This document shows positions 39,805-47,669 of a stretch of DNA of 48,561 nt, in pieces; position 1 is the first letter of the stretch, and each line of letters starts with the position of its first letter. Both the position numbers and the translations under genes were made by a program. Where the stretch lies: positions 1 through 48,561 of the forward strand of contig JAJZJU010000006.1 of assembly GCA_021809895.1 (NCBI GenBank), given 5' to 3'. The stretch is from a bacterium (GTDB taxonomy: Bacteria > Chloroflexota > Dormibacteria > Aeolococcales > Bog-877). The notes beneath the pieces were generated by a model. It was not told where the DNA came from, did not search any database, and was given only the letters and a program-made list of their open reading frames with translations.

Positions 39805-40416
39805 TTACTTCTTGGAGGCTTGGTAGTAGGGGTTCGCTCCCTGGGCGTGATCGGTGGTGTCGACCACATCGTGGAGCTCGGGGAAGCGTTCCAGGATGGT
39901 GGTCCTGACTCCCTGTGACAGGGTCACCTCCGCCAGGCCGCAGCCCTGGCAACCGCCGCCCATCTGGACGTAGGCCACTCCATCAGCCACGTCCAGCAGC
40001 CCGATGTAGCCTCCGTGAGAGGCCACTGCCGGGTTGATCTCCCGGTCGAGAAGCTCCTGAACCGCCTGGGCCAGGGGGTCCGCATCGGGGTTGTAGCTGG
40101 TCTCCAGCTCCAGCGCTCCGGTGAGAGGGTCGGCGTCGACCTTGGCGCCGATCAGGTGCCGGGAGATCAACTTCGGAGCCACGAAGTCGATGTCGTCCTG
40201 CCCGCGCACCAGGATCTCGTCGTCCTTCAGCCCCCCGCTCTCAACGATCGAGAAGGTGAAGCTGAGCCGCTCGCCGACCAGTCCCGCCGGGGTCACCGAC
40301 ACCCATGCATCGGGGTGCCCCTGACGCTGGCGGAATCCGCGGATCCGCTCAGCGGCGCGGTCGGTCACGGTGAGCCTTGGAAGTTCGGCTGCGGACTGCT
40401 CCTCGGCATGGCCCAT
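39805..40416 (-). CDS. nfuA: NfuA-like iron-sulfur scaffold protein
   Basis: A 203-residue protein. The N-terminal half (RLTVTDRAAERIRGFRQRQG, then SFTFSIVESGG) resembles an A-type carrier domain without its cysteines, as in NfuA. The C-terminal half is the NifU-like domain, with the cluster motif GGGCQGCGLAEVTLSQGVRTTI (CxxC at about residues 168-171). It should carry [4Fe-4S] clusters to enzymes. It is divergent from the ATP-grasp gene, with only 17 bp between start codons. Confidence 0.88.
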   Translation of the reverse strand: MGHAEEQSAAELPRLTVTDRAAERIRGFRQRQGHPDAWVSVTPAGLVGERLSFTFSIVESGGLKDDEILVRGQDDIDFVAPKLISRHLIGAKVDADPLTGALELETSYNPDADPLAQAVQELLDREINPAVASHGGYIGLLDVADGVAYVQMGGGCQGCGLAEVTLSQGVRTTILERFPELHDVVDTTDHAQGANPYYQASKK

Positions 40417-40421
40417 GGGGA

Positions 40422-40427
40422 TAGTCT
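40422..40427 (+). promoter_or_regulatory. -10 element of the ATP-grasp gene
   Basis: TAGTCT is followed by GACGCT and the ATG at 40434, a 6-nt gap. The 17-bp space between this start and the divergent nfuA start leaves no room for a leader. Confidence 0.6.
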
Positions 40428-40433
40428 GACGCT

Positions 40434-41660
40434 ATGAGCCGTCGCGTGCTAGTGGTGCTACCAACCGGGACCTATCGGGCAGCTGCATTCCTCGGTGCTG
40501 CCCACCGTCTTGGCCTTGAGGTGGTGGTCGCCAGCGAGGATGCCTCCACCCTGGGATCCCTGCACCCGGGCCAGGAGTTGGTGGTGGATTTCACTCACCC
40601 AGAGCTGGCCTCAGCCGGTCTGGGTGAGCTGTCAGACCCAGCCGACATCGCCGCGGTGGTGGCTGTCGACGAGACCGGCGTCCTGGTCGCCGCCCACCTC
40701 GCGGCTGCGCTGGGGTTGCCAGGCAATTCTCCCGCAACCGCGGCCGCAACCAGGGACAAGGCTCAGCTTAGGGCAAGGCTGCAGGCGGGTTTGGTCCCTC
40801 AGCCCGAGTGGACGGTGTGGCATGGTCGGCGGCCACCCCGCTGGGAGCTATTTCCGGCGGTGCTGAAGCCGCTCGACCAGGCGGCCAGCCGGGGAGTGGT
40901 CAGGGTGGACACACCCTCCGACCTGGCTGCCCATGGTGAACGCGTCCGTCAACTCTTGGCCGACGATGCCGGCTGTGGTCCGGATGCCGCCGGCAGCCAG
41001 CGCCCGCTCCTCATCGAGGGGTTCGTACCTGGCCCCGAGGTGGCTGTGGAGGCCCTGATCCAGGACGGCGTGCTCATTCCCCTGGCGATCTACGACAAGC
41101 CCGAGCCGCTCGACGGCCCCTACTTCGAGGAGACGATCTACTGCGTCCCCAGCGTCCTCTCCGCCGAAACCCAGCGGGCGGTGCTCGCCAGCCTGACCGC
41201 GGCGGTGGGCACCCTGAGCCTGACCACCGGTCCTGTCCATGCTGAGCTGCGCCTGGGGCAGGGGCGGCCTCGGGTGATCGACCTGGCATCCCGTTCGATA
41301 GGGGGCCACTGCTCAGCGGTGCTCCACTTTCGAGGCGGGCAGACCCTGGAGGAGCTGGTCCTGCTCAATGCGCTCGGCGACCCGCTGCCAGAGCTGGAGC
41401 TGGAGCCAGGCGGAGCCGGGGTGATGATGCTGCCTGTCCCCAGGGCGGGACGGCTGCTTGACGTGAGCGGCCGCGAGGGGGCTCTGGCGGTGCCCGGGGT
41501 GGAGTCACTCGAGATATCGGTGCCGCTGGGCGGAATGGTCGAGCCGCCACCGGGGGGGGACCGCTACCTGGGGTTCCTGTTCGCCAGAGGCACCGACGGG
41601 CCGGACGCTGCAAGTCGGCTGCGGCAGGCCCACTCACAGCTGCGCTTCGAGATCGACTGA
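40434..41660 (+). CDS. ATP-grasp enzyme, substrate unknown
   Basis: A 408-residue ligase-type enzyme. The N-terminal pre-ATP-grasp domain is VLVVLPTGTYRAAAFLGAAHRLGLEVVVASED; the central domain contains ATRDKAQLRARLQAG, FPAVLKPLDQAASRGVVRV (nucleotide-binding lysine and glycine loop), LLIEGFVPGPEVAVEALIQ, and GPVHAELRLGQGRPRVIDLASRSIGGHCS (metal-binding residues). Such enzymes join a carboxylate to an amine through acyl-phosphate. It resembles the carnosine-synthase/biotin-carboxylase-like group, but no neighbour gives away the substrate. The -10 hexamer ends 6 nt before the ATG. It is convergent with citrate synthase across a hairpin. Confidence 0.85.
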   Translation: MSRRVLVVLPTGTYRAAAFLGAAHRLGLEVVVASEDASTLGSLHPGQELVVDFTHPELASAGLGELSDPADIAAVVAVDETGVLVAAHLAAALGLPGNSPATAAATRDKAQLRARLQAGLVPQPEWTVWHGRRPPRWELFPAVLKPLDQAASRGVVRVDTPSDLAAHGERVRQLLADDAGCGPDAAGSQRPLLIEGFVPGPEVAVEALIQDGVLIPLAIYDKPEPLDGPYFEETIYCVPSVLSAETQRAVLASLTAAVGTLSLTTGPVHAELRLGQGRPRVIDLASRSIGGHCSAVLHFRGGQTLEELVLLNALGDPLPELELEPGGAGVMMLPVPRAGRLLDVSGREGALAVPGVESLEISVPLGGMVEPPPGGDRYLGFLFARGTDGPDAASRLRQAHSQLRFEID

Positions 41661-41661
41661 G

Positions 41662-41692
41662 GGGCTGGAGGCGGCGATGGCGCCCCCAGCCC
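41662..41692. terminator. hairpin between convergent genes
   Basis: GGGCTGG (41662-41668) pairs with CCAGCCC (41686-41692), with an inner GGCG/CGCC pairing. It lies between the ATP-grasp and citrate synthase stops and can serve both. A T-tract is not visible. Confidence 0.6.
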
Positions 41693-41699
41693 TGCCTCG

Positions 41700-42989
41700 T
41701 CAGTCGAGGTGGCGCGTCTCGGGGCCCACGTAGAGCTGGCGCGGCCTTCCGATCTTCTGCTCCGGGTCCAGCAGCCCCTCCTCCCAGTGGGCCAGCCACC
41801 CAGGGGTACGGCCGATGGCGAAAAGGACCGGGAACATCTCCACCGGGATTCCCATCGCCAGGTAGATGATCCCCGAGTAGAAATCCACATTGGGGTAGAG
41901 CTTGTGGTCGATGAAGTACTCGTCCGCCAGCGCGATCCGCTCCACCTCGAGGGCTATATCCAACAGGGGGCTGCGCCCGGTGACCTCGAACACCTGGTCC
42001 GCCACCTTCTTGATCAGCTGAGCCCTGGGGTCGAAGTTCTTGTAGACGCGATGGCCGAAGCCCATCAGCCGGAACTCACCCGCCTTGACGCGGCGGATGT
42101 AGTCGGGGATGTTCTGCACCGACCCGATCGCCTGCAGCATCCGCAGGACCTGCTCGTTGGCACCCCCGTGCAGCGGCCCGTAGAGGGCGGCGCAGGCGGC
42201 GGACATGGCCGTGTAGGGGTCGGCGTCGGAGCTTCCCACCAGCCGCATGGTGCTGGTCGAGCAGTTCTGCTCATGGTCGGCATGGAGGACCAGCAGGACG
42301 TTGAGCGCATTCTCCAAGACCGGGTTGGGCTGGTACTTCAGCTCGGTGGCCCGCCACATCATGTTGAGGAAGTTGCCGGCGTAGGACAGGTCGTCGTCGG
42401 GGTAGGCGTAGTAGAGCCCCATCGCATGGCGGTAGGCGAACGCCGCCAGGGTCGGCATCTTGGCAATGAGGCGGACGATCTGGCGGTGGCGGGTCGCGGG
42501 GTCGCGGATCTGCTTGGCTTCCGGGTAGAACGTGGACAGGGCTGCCACCGCTGAAACCAGCATCCCCATCGGGTGTGCGTCGTGGTGGAACCCGTCGATG
42601 AAGTGCTTGATGCTCTCGTGGATGAAGGTGTGGTTGGTTATCTCGGCGGTCCACTGCTCCAGTGCAGCCGGGGTGGGCAGCTCCCCGTTCAACAGCAGGT
42701 AGGAGATCTCCAGGAAGCTCTTGGACTCGGCCAGCTCCTCGATCGGATAGCCGCGATATCGCAGAATCCCGAGGTCGCCGTCGATGTAGGTGATCTTGCT
42801 GCGGCAGCTGGCGGTGTTCTGGAAGGCGGGGTCGTAGGCCATCATGCCAAAGTCGTCGGGATCAACCTTGATCTGGCGCAGGTCAAGGGTCCGGATCGCT
42901 CCGTCTACGATCGGCAGCTCGTAGCTCCTGCCGGTCCGTGAGTCGGTGACCGTCAGCCTGTCCTGGGATGCCTCAGCCGTCTCCGCCAT
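41700..42989 (-). CDS. gltA: citrate synthase
   Basis: A 429-residue type II-like citrate synthase that condenses acetyl-CoA and oxaloacetate. Active-site residues are in GPLHGGANEQVLRML (first histidine), MGFGHRVYKNFDPRA (second histidine and arginine) and NVDFYSGIIY (aspartate). The N-terminal beta segment (LTVTDSRTGRSYELPIVDGAIRTLDL, SKITYIDGDLGILRYRGYPIEELAE) is typical of hexameric bacterial enzymes. I chose the ATG at 42989, with AGGAGGT about 8 nt upstream; the frame continues 34 codons further but without homology. Confidence 0.97.
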   Translation of the reverse strand: MAETAEASQDRLTVTDSRTGRSYELPIVDGAIRTLDLRQIKVDPDDFGMMAYDPAFQNTASCRSKITYIDGDLGILRYRGYPIEELAESKSFLEISYLLLNGELPTPAALEQWTAEITNHTFIHESIKHFIDGFHHDAHPMGMLVSAVAALSTFYPEAKQIRDPATRHRQIVRLIAKMPTLAAFAYRHAMGLYYAYPDDDLSYAGNFLNMMWRATELKYQPNPVLENALNVLLVLHADHEQNCSTSTMRLVGSSDADPYTAMSAACAALYGPLHGGANEQVLRMLQAIGSVQNIPDYIRRVKAGEFRLMGFGHRVYKNFDPRAQLIKKVADQVFEVTGRSPLLDIALEVERIALADEYFIDHKLYPNVDFYSGIIYLAMGIPVEMFPVLFAIGRTPGWLAHWEEGLLDPEQKIGRPRQLYVGPETRHLD

Positions 42990-43381
42990 CTTCAACCTCC
43001 TGCCAAAAACGGGCCAAGGGCCCTGACTGCCGTGCTTGTGCGCCGCTCCTCCCCTGGTCGCAGGCCGGCGGCCTTGTTGCCGACTCATCATCTCGCTTCC
43101 TCTCCCGCGAACGCGAGTGCCGTAGCGGGCGGCCGGCCGAAGTGCGCCATCGCGAAGTTGCGGACCGCTCTGCCGCCAGCGCGTCCCTGATAGAAATGGG
43201 TCGGCGTCAGGCGAGCGTTAGCCACCCTCCGCCGCGCTCCCATGCCCTCTTCGCCCTGGGTTGCCGACCATCCGTCATCGGTTCCCGACGTGAGCCGAGC
43301 AACCACTCTTTCGCGGCCGCCCTGGGAGCGCGGCTCTGGTTTGCGGGGCCTAAAGCGCCCCTCTGCCGGGACCAAGCTGGT
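42990..43381. other. gene-less stretch upstream of citrate synthase and ardC-like genes
   Basis: Both strands are open but give arginine- and proline-rich products without recognisable domains. The citrate synthase promoter must lie here; I found no strong -35/-10 pair. Confidence 0.35.
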
Positions 43382-44233
43382 GTGAGCGTCGCGACCAACC
43401 ACGCTGCCCCAGAGGTTCTCGAGCGCGGCCGCGACCGAGCTCAGGTTCTGGACCGCTTGAAGGACGGGATTCAGGAGCTCACGAGCGGGCAGCGTTGGGC
43501 CGACTGGCTTGCCTTCTGTGGGCGCTTCCACCGCTACAGCTTCCACAACCAGGTCTTGATCCTCGCCCAACGTCCGGACGCAAGCTGGGTTGCCGGCTAC
43601 CGCGCCTGGCAGCTGCTGGGACGCCAGGTCCGTCGCGGCGAGCGCGGAATCGCCATCTTCGCCCCCCGCTCCCTGGATAGCTCGAAGCATGACCCAACCG
43701 ACGAGGATGAATGCAGGGTGGTTCGTTTTCGGGTGGTGCGGGTCTTCGATGTGGCGCAAACCGACGGGCAGGAACTTCCCCGGCCGCTGCGTGAGCTGGC
43801 GGGCCACCGACCTCGCCTGGAGTTGGACCGGCTCTTGGGGCTCGCCGGTCGCCTGGGCTTCACAGTGGAGTTTCTGGAGCTGCGCCGCGACCGCCACGGT
43901 GACTGCAGCCACGTCCTTCGCCGCATCCGCATCGACCGCCGCCTGGCCCCCGCTCAGCTGACCAAGACCCTGTGCCATGAGCTTGCCCACGCCATCCTGC
44001 ACGGCGAAGATTTTGCCGGCAGCCGTCCCCTGGCAGAGCTGGAGGCGGAGAGCGTCGCCTACGTCGTCTGCCATGAGCTGGGGATAGACAGCTCCGAGTA
44101 CAGCCTCGGCTATGTCGCCAGCTGGGCGGGCGGCGGGGAGCAGGCGGTGGCCCAGATCGCCGCGGCCGGGACCCGCATCACAGCGGCAGCAGGTCGCATC
44201 CTTGAACAAGTGGGAGACAGCGCCGAGGCGTGA
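43382..44233 (+). CDS. ArdC-like antirestriction protein with zincin domain
   Basis: A 283-residue two-domain protein. The N-terminal part, RWADWLAFCGRFHRYSFHNQVLILAQRPDASWVAGYRAWQLLGRQVRRGERGIAIFAP, is the ArdC-type single-strand DNA-binding domain; the C-terminal part is a zinc metallopeptidase fold with LCHELAHAILHGE (HExxH) and a downstream glutamate in ELEAESVAYVV. Proteins of this kind protect incoming DNA from restriction or act as IrrE-like proteases. They are usually on plasmids or integrative elements; here it stands alone among housekeeping genes. I chose the GTG at 43382 because conserved residues begin soon after. Confidence 0.85.
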   Translation: MSVATNHAAPEVLERGRDRAQVLDRLKDGIQELTSGQRWADWLAFCGRFHRYSFHNQVLILAQRPDASWVAGYRAWQLLGRQVRRGERGIAIFAPRSLDSSKHDPTDEDECRVVRFRVVRVFDVAQTDGQELPRPLRELAGHRPRLELDRLLGLAGRLGFTVEFLELRRDRHGDCSHVLRRIRIDRRLAPAQLTKTLCHELAHAILHGEDFAGSRPLAELEAESVAYVVCHELGIDSSEYSLGYVASWAGGGEQAVAQIAAAGTRITAAAGRILEQVGDSAEA

Positions 44234-44261
44234 TCGCGCGTGCCTTTGCCGAAGATCGCGC

Positions 44262-44267
44262 TAAGGT
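44262..44267 (+). promoter_or_regulatory. -10-like hexamer before the sensor kinase gene
   Basis: TAAGGT ends 8 nt before the ATG at 44276. It favours this ATG over an in-frame GTG at 44240. Confidence 0.4.
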
Positions 44268-44275
44268 GGCTGCAG

Positions 44276-45994
44276 ATGGCAATCCCACGGCAAGCGGCGG
44301 AGGATGAGGATGAGGAGGTCGAGTCGCCCAGTGGAGGCAGGGCGCTCCCCGAAGACGCACTGGTGGAGGCCGGCATGCTGCTCGCCTCCGACCTGTCGCT
44401 ACCAAATGTTCTGGAGCGGCTCCTGGGTTTGGCGACCCGCCTGACTGGAGCGCGATACGGCGCCCTGGGGGTGCTGGGGGGGGACGGAAGCATCAAGGAT
44501 TTCCTCACCGTCGGCATCACCTCCGAGGAGAGGGCTGCTATCGGAGAGCTTCCCCAGGGCCGCGGGGTTCTTGGCCTGCTCATCTCCGACCCCAGGCCAA
44601 TCCGGCTGGAGCGGATTCAGGACCACCCAGCATCAGTGGGGTTCCCAGCCCATCACCCCCGGATGAGCAGCTTCCTCGGCGCTCCTGTGAGAGCGCGGGG
44701 CAGGGTGTTCGGCAACCTGTACCTGGCCGACAAGGCCGATGCCGGCACATTCTCGGAGGCAGACGAGCGGCTCGTGGTGACCCTGGCCGGGCAGGCAGGG
44801 GTCGCGATCGCGAACGCTCAGGCCTTCTCCGAACTCGCGCAGCGCGAGCGCTGGCTGAGAGCCGCCCACCAGACCACCACGGCAATGCTGTCCGGGGGCT
44901 CGACCGCGACGCTGCTGGAGGCCATCGTCAGGGTGGCGCGGGAGATGACCGACTCCATGCTGGCAGCCATCGTCAGGCCCCGCGCTGATGACTCCGCGCG
45001 GCTTGAGGTGTCCACCTTTGACGGCGTCGGGGGCCACCGTCTGGAACATCTGCAGCTGCCTCCCTCCGGCACCGCCTCGCACGCGGTGATGCGCAGCGGG
45101 CGTCCCCGGCTGCTCGAGCCGGGCGGCTCCCAGGCGGCCTGGTTCCGCACTGCCGGGGTGGACATCGGACCGCTGATGGTGGTGCCGCTGACAGTCCGCC
45201 AGCGCACCGAGGGGACGATCCTGCTGGCGCGCTCCCCGGGAGCCACCACCTTCACCTCTGCCGACCTGACTCTGGTGGACACCTTTGCCAGCCAGGCCGC
45301 CCTGGCCATCGACTATCTGAGGATTCAGGAGCAATTGCAGCGACTGGCGGTTCTGCAGGAACGCCAGCGCATAGCCCGCGACATTCACGATGACCCTGTC
45401 CAGGCCCTGGTCTATCTTGCCCGCAAGCTGGAGTCCCTGGCCCGGCCCGCCACCGGAACATCCACTGCCGAACAGCTGGTCGAAGTTCGGAACATTGCGC
45501 TCGCGGTCTCAGACGGCCTGCGCCAGCTCGTAGAGGGCCTCCGCTCCGAGACCCTCGACGAGCACGGTCTGGGACCAGCTCTGGTGGAGCTCGGCCACAA
45601 CTTCCAGGCCCGCACCGGAGTCGAGGTCCAGGTTCGAATCGACCCGGCGGTGGGGCGCTTCGCTCCAGCTTTGGAACAGGGGCTGCTGCGGATTGCCCAG
45701 GAGGCTCTCTCCAACGTGGAGCGCCACGCCGGCGCCGGCAGGGTCACGCTTCGTTTGGACAGGCGCGGGCGGTGCCTGCGCCTGTCCCTGCGCGACGATG
45801 GGGTCGGCTTCGCGACCACCGCCGGGAGAGCGCGCAGGGAGGGGCTGGGAATGCTTGGGATGCGCGAGCGTGCCCATCTGCTCGGCGGCCGTCTGCGGTT
45901 GCGGTCCCAGCCCGGCCGGGGGTCATTGGTGGTTGTGGGGGTGACCGCTGAAGAGCTCGTCGAGGATGCCCAGCCGCCAATGGCAATCACCTAG
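44276..45994 (+). CDS. DevS/DosS-like GAF-GAF sensor histidine kinase
   Basis: A 572-residue soluble kinase: GAF 1 (about residues 25-170), GAF 2 (about 190-335), a HisKA_3 dimerisation domain with the phosphorylated histidine in RIARDIHDDPVQALVYL (about 370), and the ATPase domain with LRIAQEALSNVERHAG (N box) and DDGVGF. GAF 1 closely follows the mycobacterial DevS/DosS pattern, including GRGVLGLLISDPRPIRLERIQDHPASVGFPAHHPRMSSFLGAPV; in those proteins a GAF-A histidine holds the heme that senses O2, CO or NO. Heme binding here is inference. I chose the ATG at 44276; a GTG at 44240 is possible. The response regulator follows 65 nt later. Confidence 0.9.
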   Translation: MAIPRQAAEDEDEEVESPSGGRALPEDALVEAGMLLASDLSLPNVLERLLGLATRLTGARYGALGVLGGDGSIKDFLTVGITSEERAAIGELPQGRGVLGLLISDPRPIRLERIQDHPASVGFPAHHPRMSSFLGAPVRARGRVFGNLYLADKADAGTFSEADERLVVTLAGQAGVAIANAQAFSELAQRERWLRAAHQTTTAMLSGGSTATLLEAIVRVAREMTDSMLAAIVRPRADDSARLEVSTFDGVGGHRLEHLQLPPSGTASHAVMRSGRPRLLEPGGSQAAWFRTAGVDIGPLMVVPLTVRQRTEGTILLARSPGATTFTSADLTLVDTFASQAALAIDYLRIQEQLQRLAVLQERQRIARDIHDDPVQALVYLARKLESLARPATGTSTAEQLVEVRNIALAVSDGLRQLVEGLRSETLDEHGLGPALVELGHNFQARTGVEVQVRIDPAVGRFAPALEQGLLRIAQEALSNVERHAGAGRVTLRLDRRGRCLRLSLRDDGVGFATTAGRARREGLGMLGMRERAHLLGGRLRLRSQPGRGSLVVVGVTAEELVEDAQPPMAIT

Positions 45995-46059
45995 CCAAGG
46001 TCCGTGGTTTACGACCGCGAGTCGGGGCTCGCCCCGGCCTAAGGTTGCAGGAGAGAGGT

Positions 46060-46716
46060 ATGCAGAACCAAATCACCGTCGTCATCGCGGAGGACCATGC
46101 TCTGGTGCGGGAGGGAACCAGGGAGATCCTGGCTCACGAGCCTGACATCAGGGTGGTGGGGGAGGCGGCCAGAGGGGACGATGCGGTGGCGATGACCAGG
46201 GAGCTGCTGCCCCAGGTGCTGCTGATGGACATGCGCATGCCGGGCCTCACCGGCATCGAGGCGACCAGGCAGCTGATGCCTGAACTGCCCGACCTGAAGA
46301 TACTGATCCTGAGCGCTCACGAGGACGAAGACTATGTCCGCGAGGCGCTGGCCGCCGGGGTCTGCGGTTACTTGCTCAAGACCTCGCCCGGTCGAGAGCT
46401 GGTGGAGGGCGTGCGGGCGGTCGCCTCCGGCTCCACCGTGCTCACCCCGTCCCTGAGCCGAAAGCTGGCCCAGATCCGGATGGACCCCAGTCGGGCCAGC
46501 GACCGGCTCAGCTCCCGGGAGTATGCGGTGCTCCGCCTGATCGCGGAGGGGCGTGCCAACAAAGAGATCGCCCGGGAGTTGGGAATCAGCCTGCGCACCG
46601 TGGAGGGACACCTCCACAACATCTTCGAGAAGCTGCGCGTCGGATCTCGCACCGAGGCGGTGGTCCACGCCGTCAACCACGGGTTGCTGTCACTTGAGGT
46701 GCCAGGGGACCGATGA
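46060..46716 (+). CDS. NarL/LuxR-family response regulator
   Basis: A 218-residue regulator. The receiver has EDHALVREG (acidic pair near residue 11), the phosphorylated aspartate in VLLMDMRMPG (about residue 57) and the lysine in YLLKTSPG. The DNA-binding domain is the LuxR-type helix-turn-helix: RLSSREYAVLRLIAEGRANKEIARELGISLRTVEGHLHNIFEKL. Its recognition helix differs from DosR (KTVKNYV there). AGGAGAGAGG precedes the ATG; a TTG 15 nt earlier is unlikely. Its stop overlaps the start of the next kinase (ATGA). Confidence 0.95.
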   Translation: MQNQITVVIAEDHALVREGTREILAHEPDIRVVGEAARGDDAVAMTRELLPQVLLMDMRMPGLTGIEATRQLMPELPDLKILILSAHEDEDYVREALAAGVCGYLLKTSPGRELVEGVRAVASGSTVLTPSLSRKLAQIRMDPSRASDRLSSREYAVLRLIAEGRANKEIARELGISLRTVEGHLHNIFEKLRVGSRTEAVVHAVNHGLLSLEVPGDR

Positions 46717-47432
46717 TCCTGATGGCCGCCAACCGACCCCGCACCCGTGTTGCCGGCTCCGAGCGCGACGAATACCAGCTGGGTATCTTCCGTGCCCAGG
46801 AGCTGGAGCGGAGACAGCTGGCCAACCGCATCCACGAGGACTCTCTGCAGACCTTGAGCCACATCCGGCGGCTGCTGAGGCAGGCCGCCGATGGTGCCCT
46901 TGCTCCTGACGAGATGGCCGAGATCTCGCGTGAAGGGGCAAGGCTGGCGGCCACCGTGGGAGACCACCTGCAGCTGATCGCTCGCGACCTGCACCCCTCG
47001 GTGCTGGACGACTTCGGCCTGGCGGCAGCGCTGCGCCAGCTGGCGGCTGACACCACCCTGCGGGGAACGGTCACTGTCCACTTCACCGTCCAAGGGGATT
47101 CAGAGCGCTGGGATCCCGACCTGGAGTCGGGATGCTATCGCATCGCCCAGGAAGCGCTGCGCAACGTGGAGGAGCATGCCGCCGCCACCCGGGTCGACAT
47201 GCGGCTCGTCTGTTCCGGCTACGGACTGCGCCTGCTGGTCGCCGACGATGGCTCGGGCTTTCCAGATCACCCCAGGTCTGGCGGTACCGGCGGGTTCGGA
47301 CTGGCGACCATGCGTCAGCGGTCGCGCGCCATGGGTGGGAGCCTGCGCATCCGCAGCGCGAGCCCCGGAGGAACTGTGCTGCGCCTCTCTGTGCCTTACC
47401 GCCAGTCCAGCTCAGGACCGGCGCCGAACTGA
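46713..47432 (+). CDS. short NarX-type histidine kinase without sensor domain
   Basis: A 239-residue kinase containing only a dimerisation/phosphotransfer domain (ERRQLANRIHEDSLQTLSHIRR, histidine at about residue 41) and the ATPase domain (GCYRIAQEALRNVEEHAAATR, then DDGSGFPD and GFGLATMRQRSRAMGG). It has no membrane or sensor domain, so it either receives signals from a partner or tunes the response regulator, whose gene it overlaps by 4 nt. The kinase-regulator-kinase order is unusual and suggests two inputs to one regulator. Confidence 0.92.
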   Translation: MILMAANRPRTRVAGSERDEYQLGIFRAQELERRQLANRIHEDSLQTLSHIRRLLRQAADGALAPDEMAEISREGARLAATVGDHLQLIARDLHPSVLDDFGLAAALRQLAADTTLRGTVTVHFTVQGDSERWDPDLESGCYRIAQEALRNVEEHAAATRVDMRLVCSGYGLRLLVADDGSGFPDHPRSGGTGGFGLATMRQRSRAMGGSLRIRSASPGGTVLRLSVPYRQSSSGPAPN

Positions 47433-47669
47433 CGATCGTGCGGCCGCTGGGACGCTGCTGACCCAGGGTCCCGGCTCAGTCCGGGCGTGACCACCGCCTT
47501 TGCGAAAACGTGAGTCGGTTAGTCGGGGACTGCACGACCCAACCCAGCCGGTGGAATCCCTTGCCGGCAGCCGCGTGTGGCCGCGGTTCTTGTCCGCTCC
47601 CAGGTGCCGCACGATGGAATCCCGCGGAGGGTTCTGCGGTGTACCAGAGCTTGTGGAGGTGAACTCGCG
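47433..47669. other. intergenic region before the universal stress gene
   Basis: No gene is seen. It contains a palindrome-like site at 47523-47542 and the GGAGG of the next gene. Confidence 0.4.
47523..47542 (+). promoter_or_regulatory. DosR-box-like site
   Basis: TCGGGGACTGCACGACCCAA agrees with the mycobacterial DosR consensus (TTSGGGACTWWAGTCCCSAA) at 14 of 20 positions, and the left half GGGACT is exact. It lies 128 nt before the stress-protein start and just after the Dos-like signalling operon. The match may be chance, since the regulator's recognition helix differs from DosR. Confidence 0.3.

Noticed and set aside
42990-43091. N-terminal extension of citrate synthase
   Set aside because: The 34 extra codons are basic and unconserved; AGGAGGT marks the ATG at 42989 as the start.
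45639-45652. GGTTCGAATCGACC resembling a tRNA T-arm
   Set aside because: It lies inside the sensor kinase coding region, and no acceptor stem or other arms can be folded around it.
46023-46036. CGGGGCTCGCCCCG hairpin between the sensor kinase and response regulator
   Set aside because: It is short, has no T-tract and lies within what seems a single operon, so it is not listed as a terminator.
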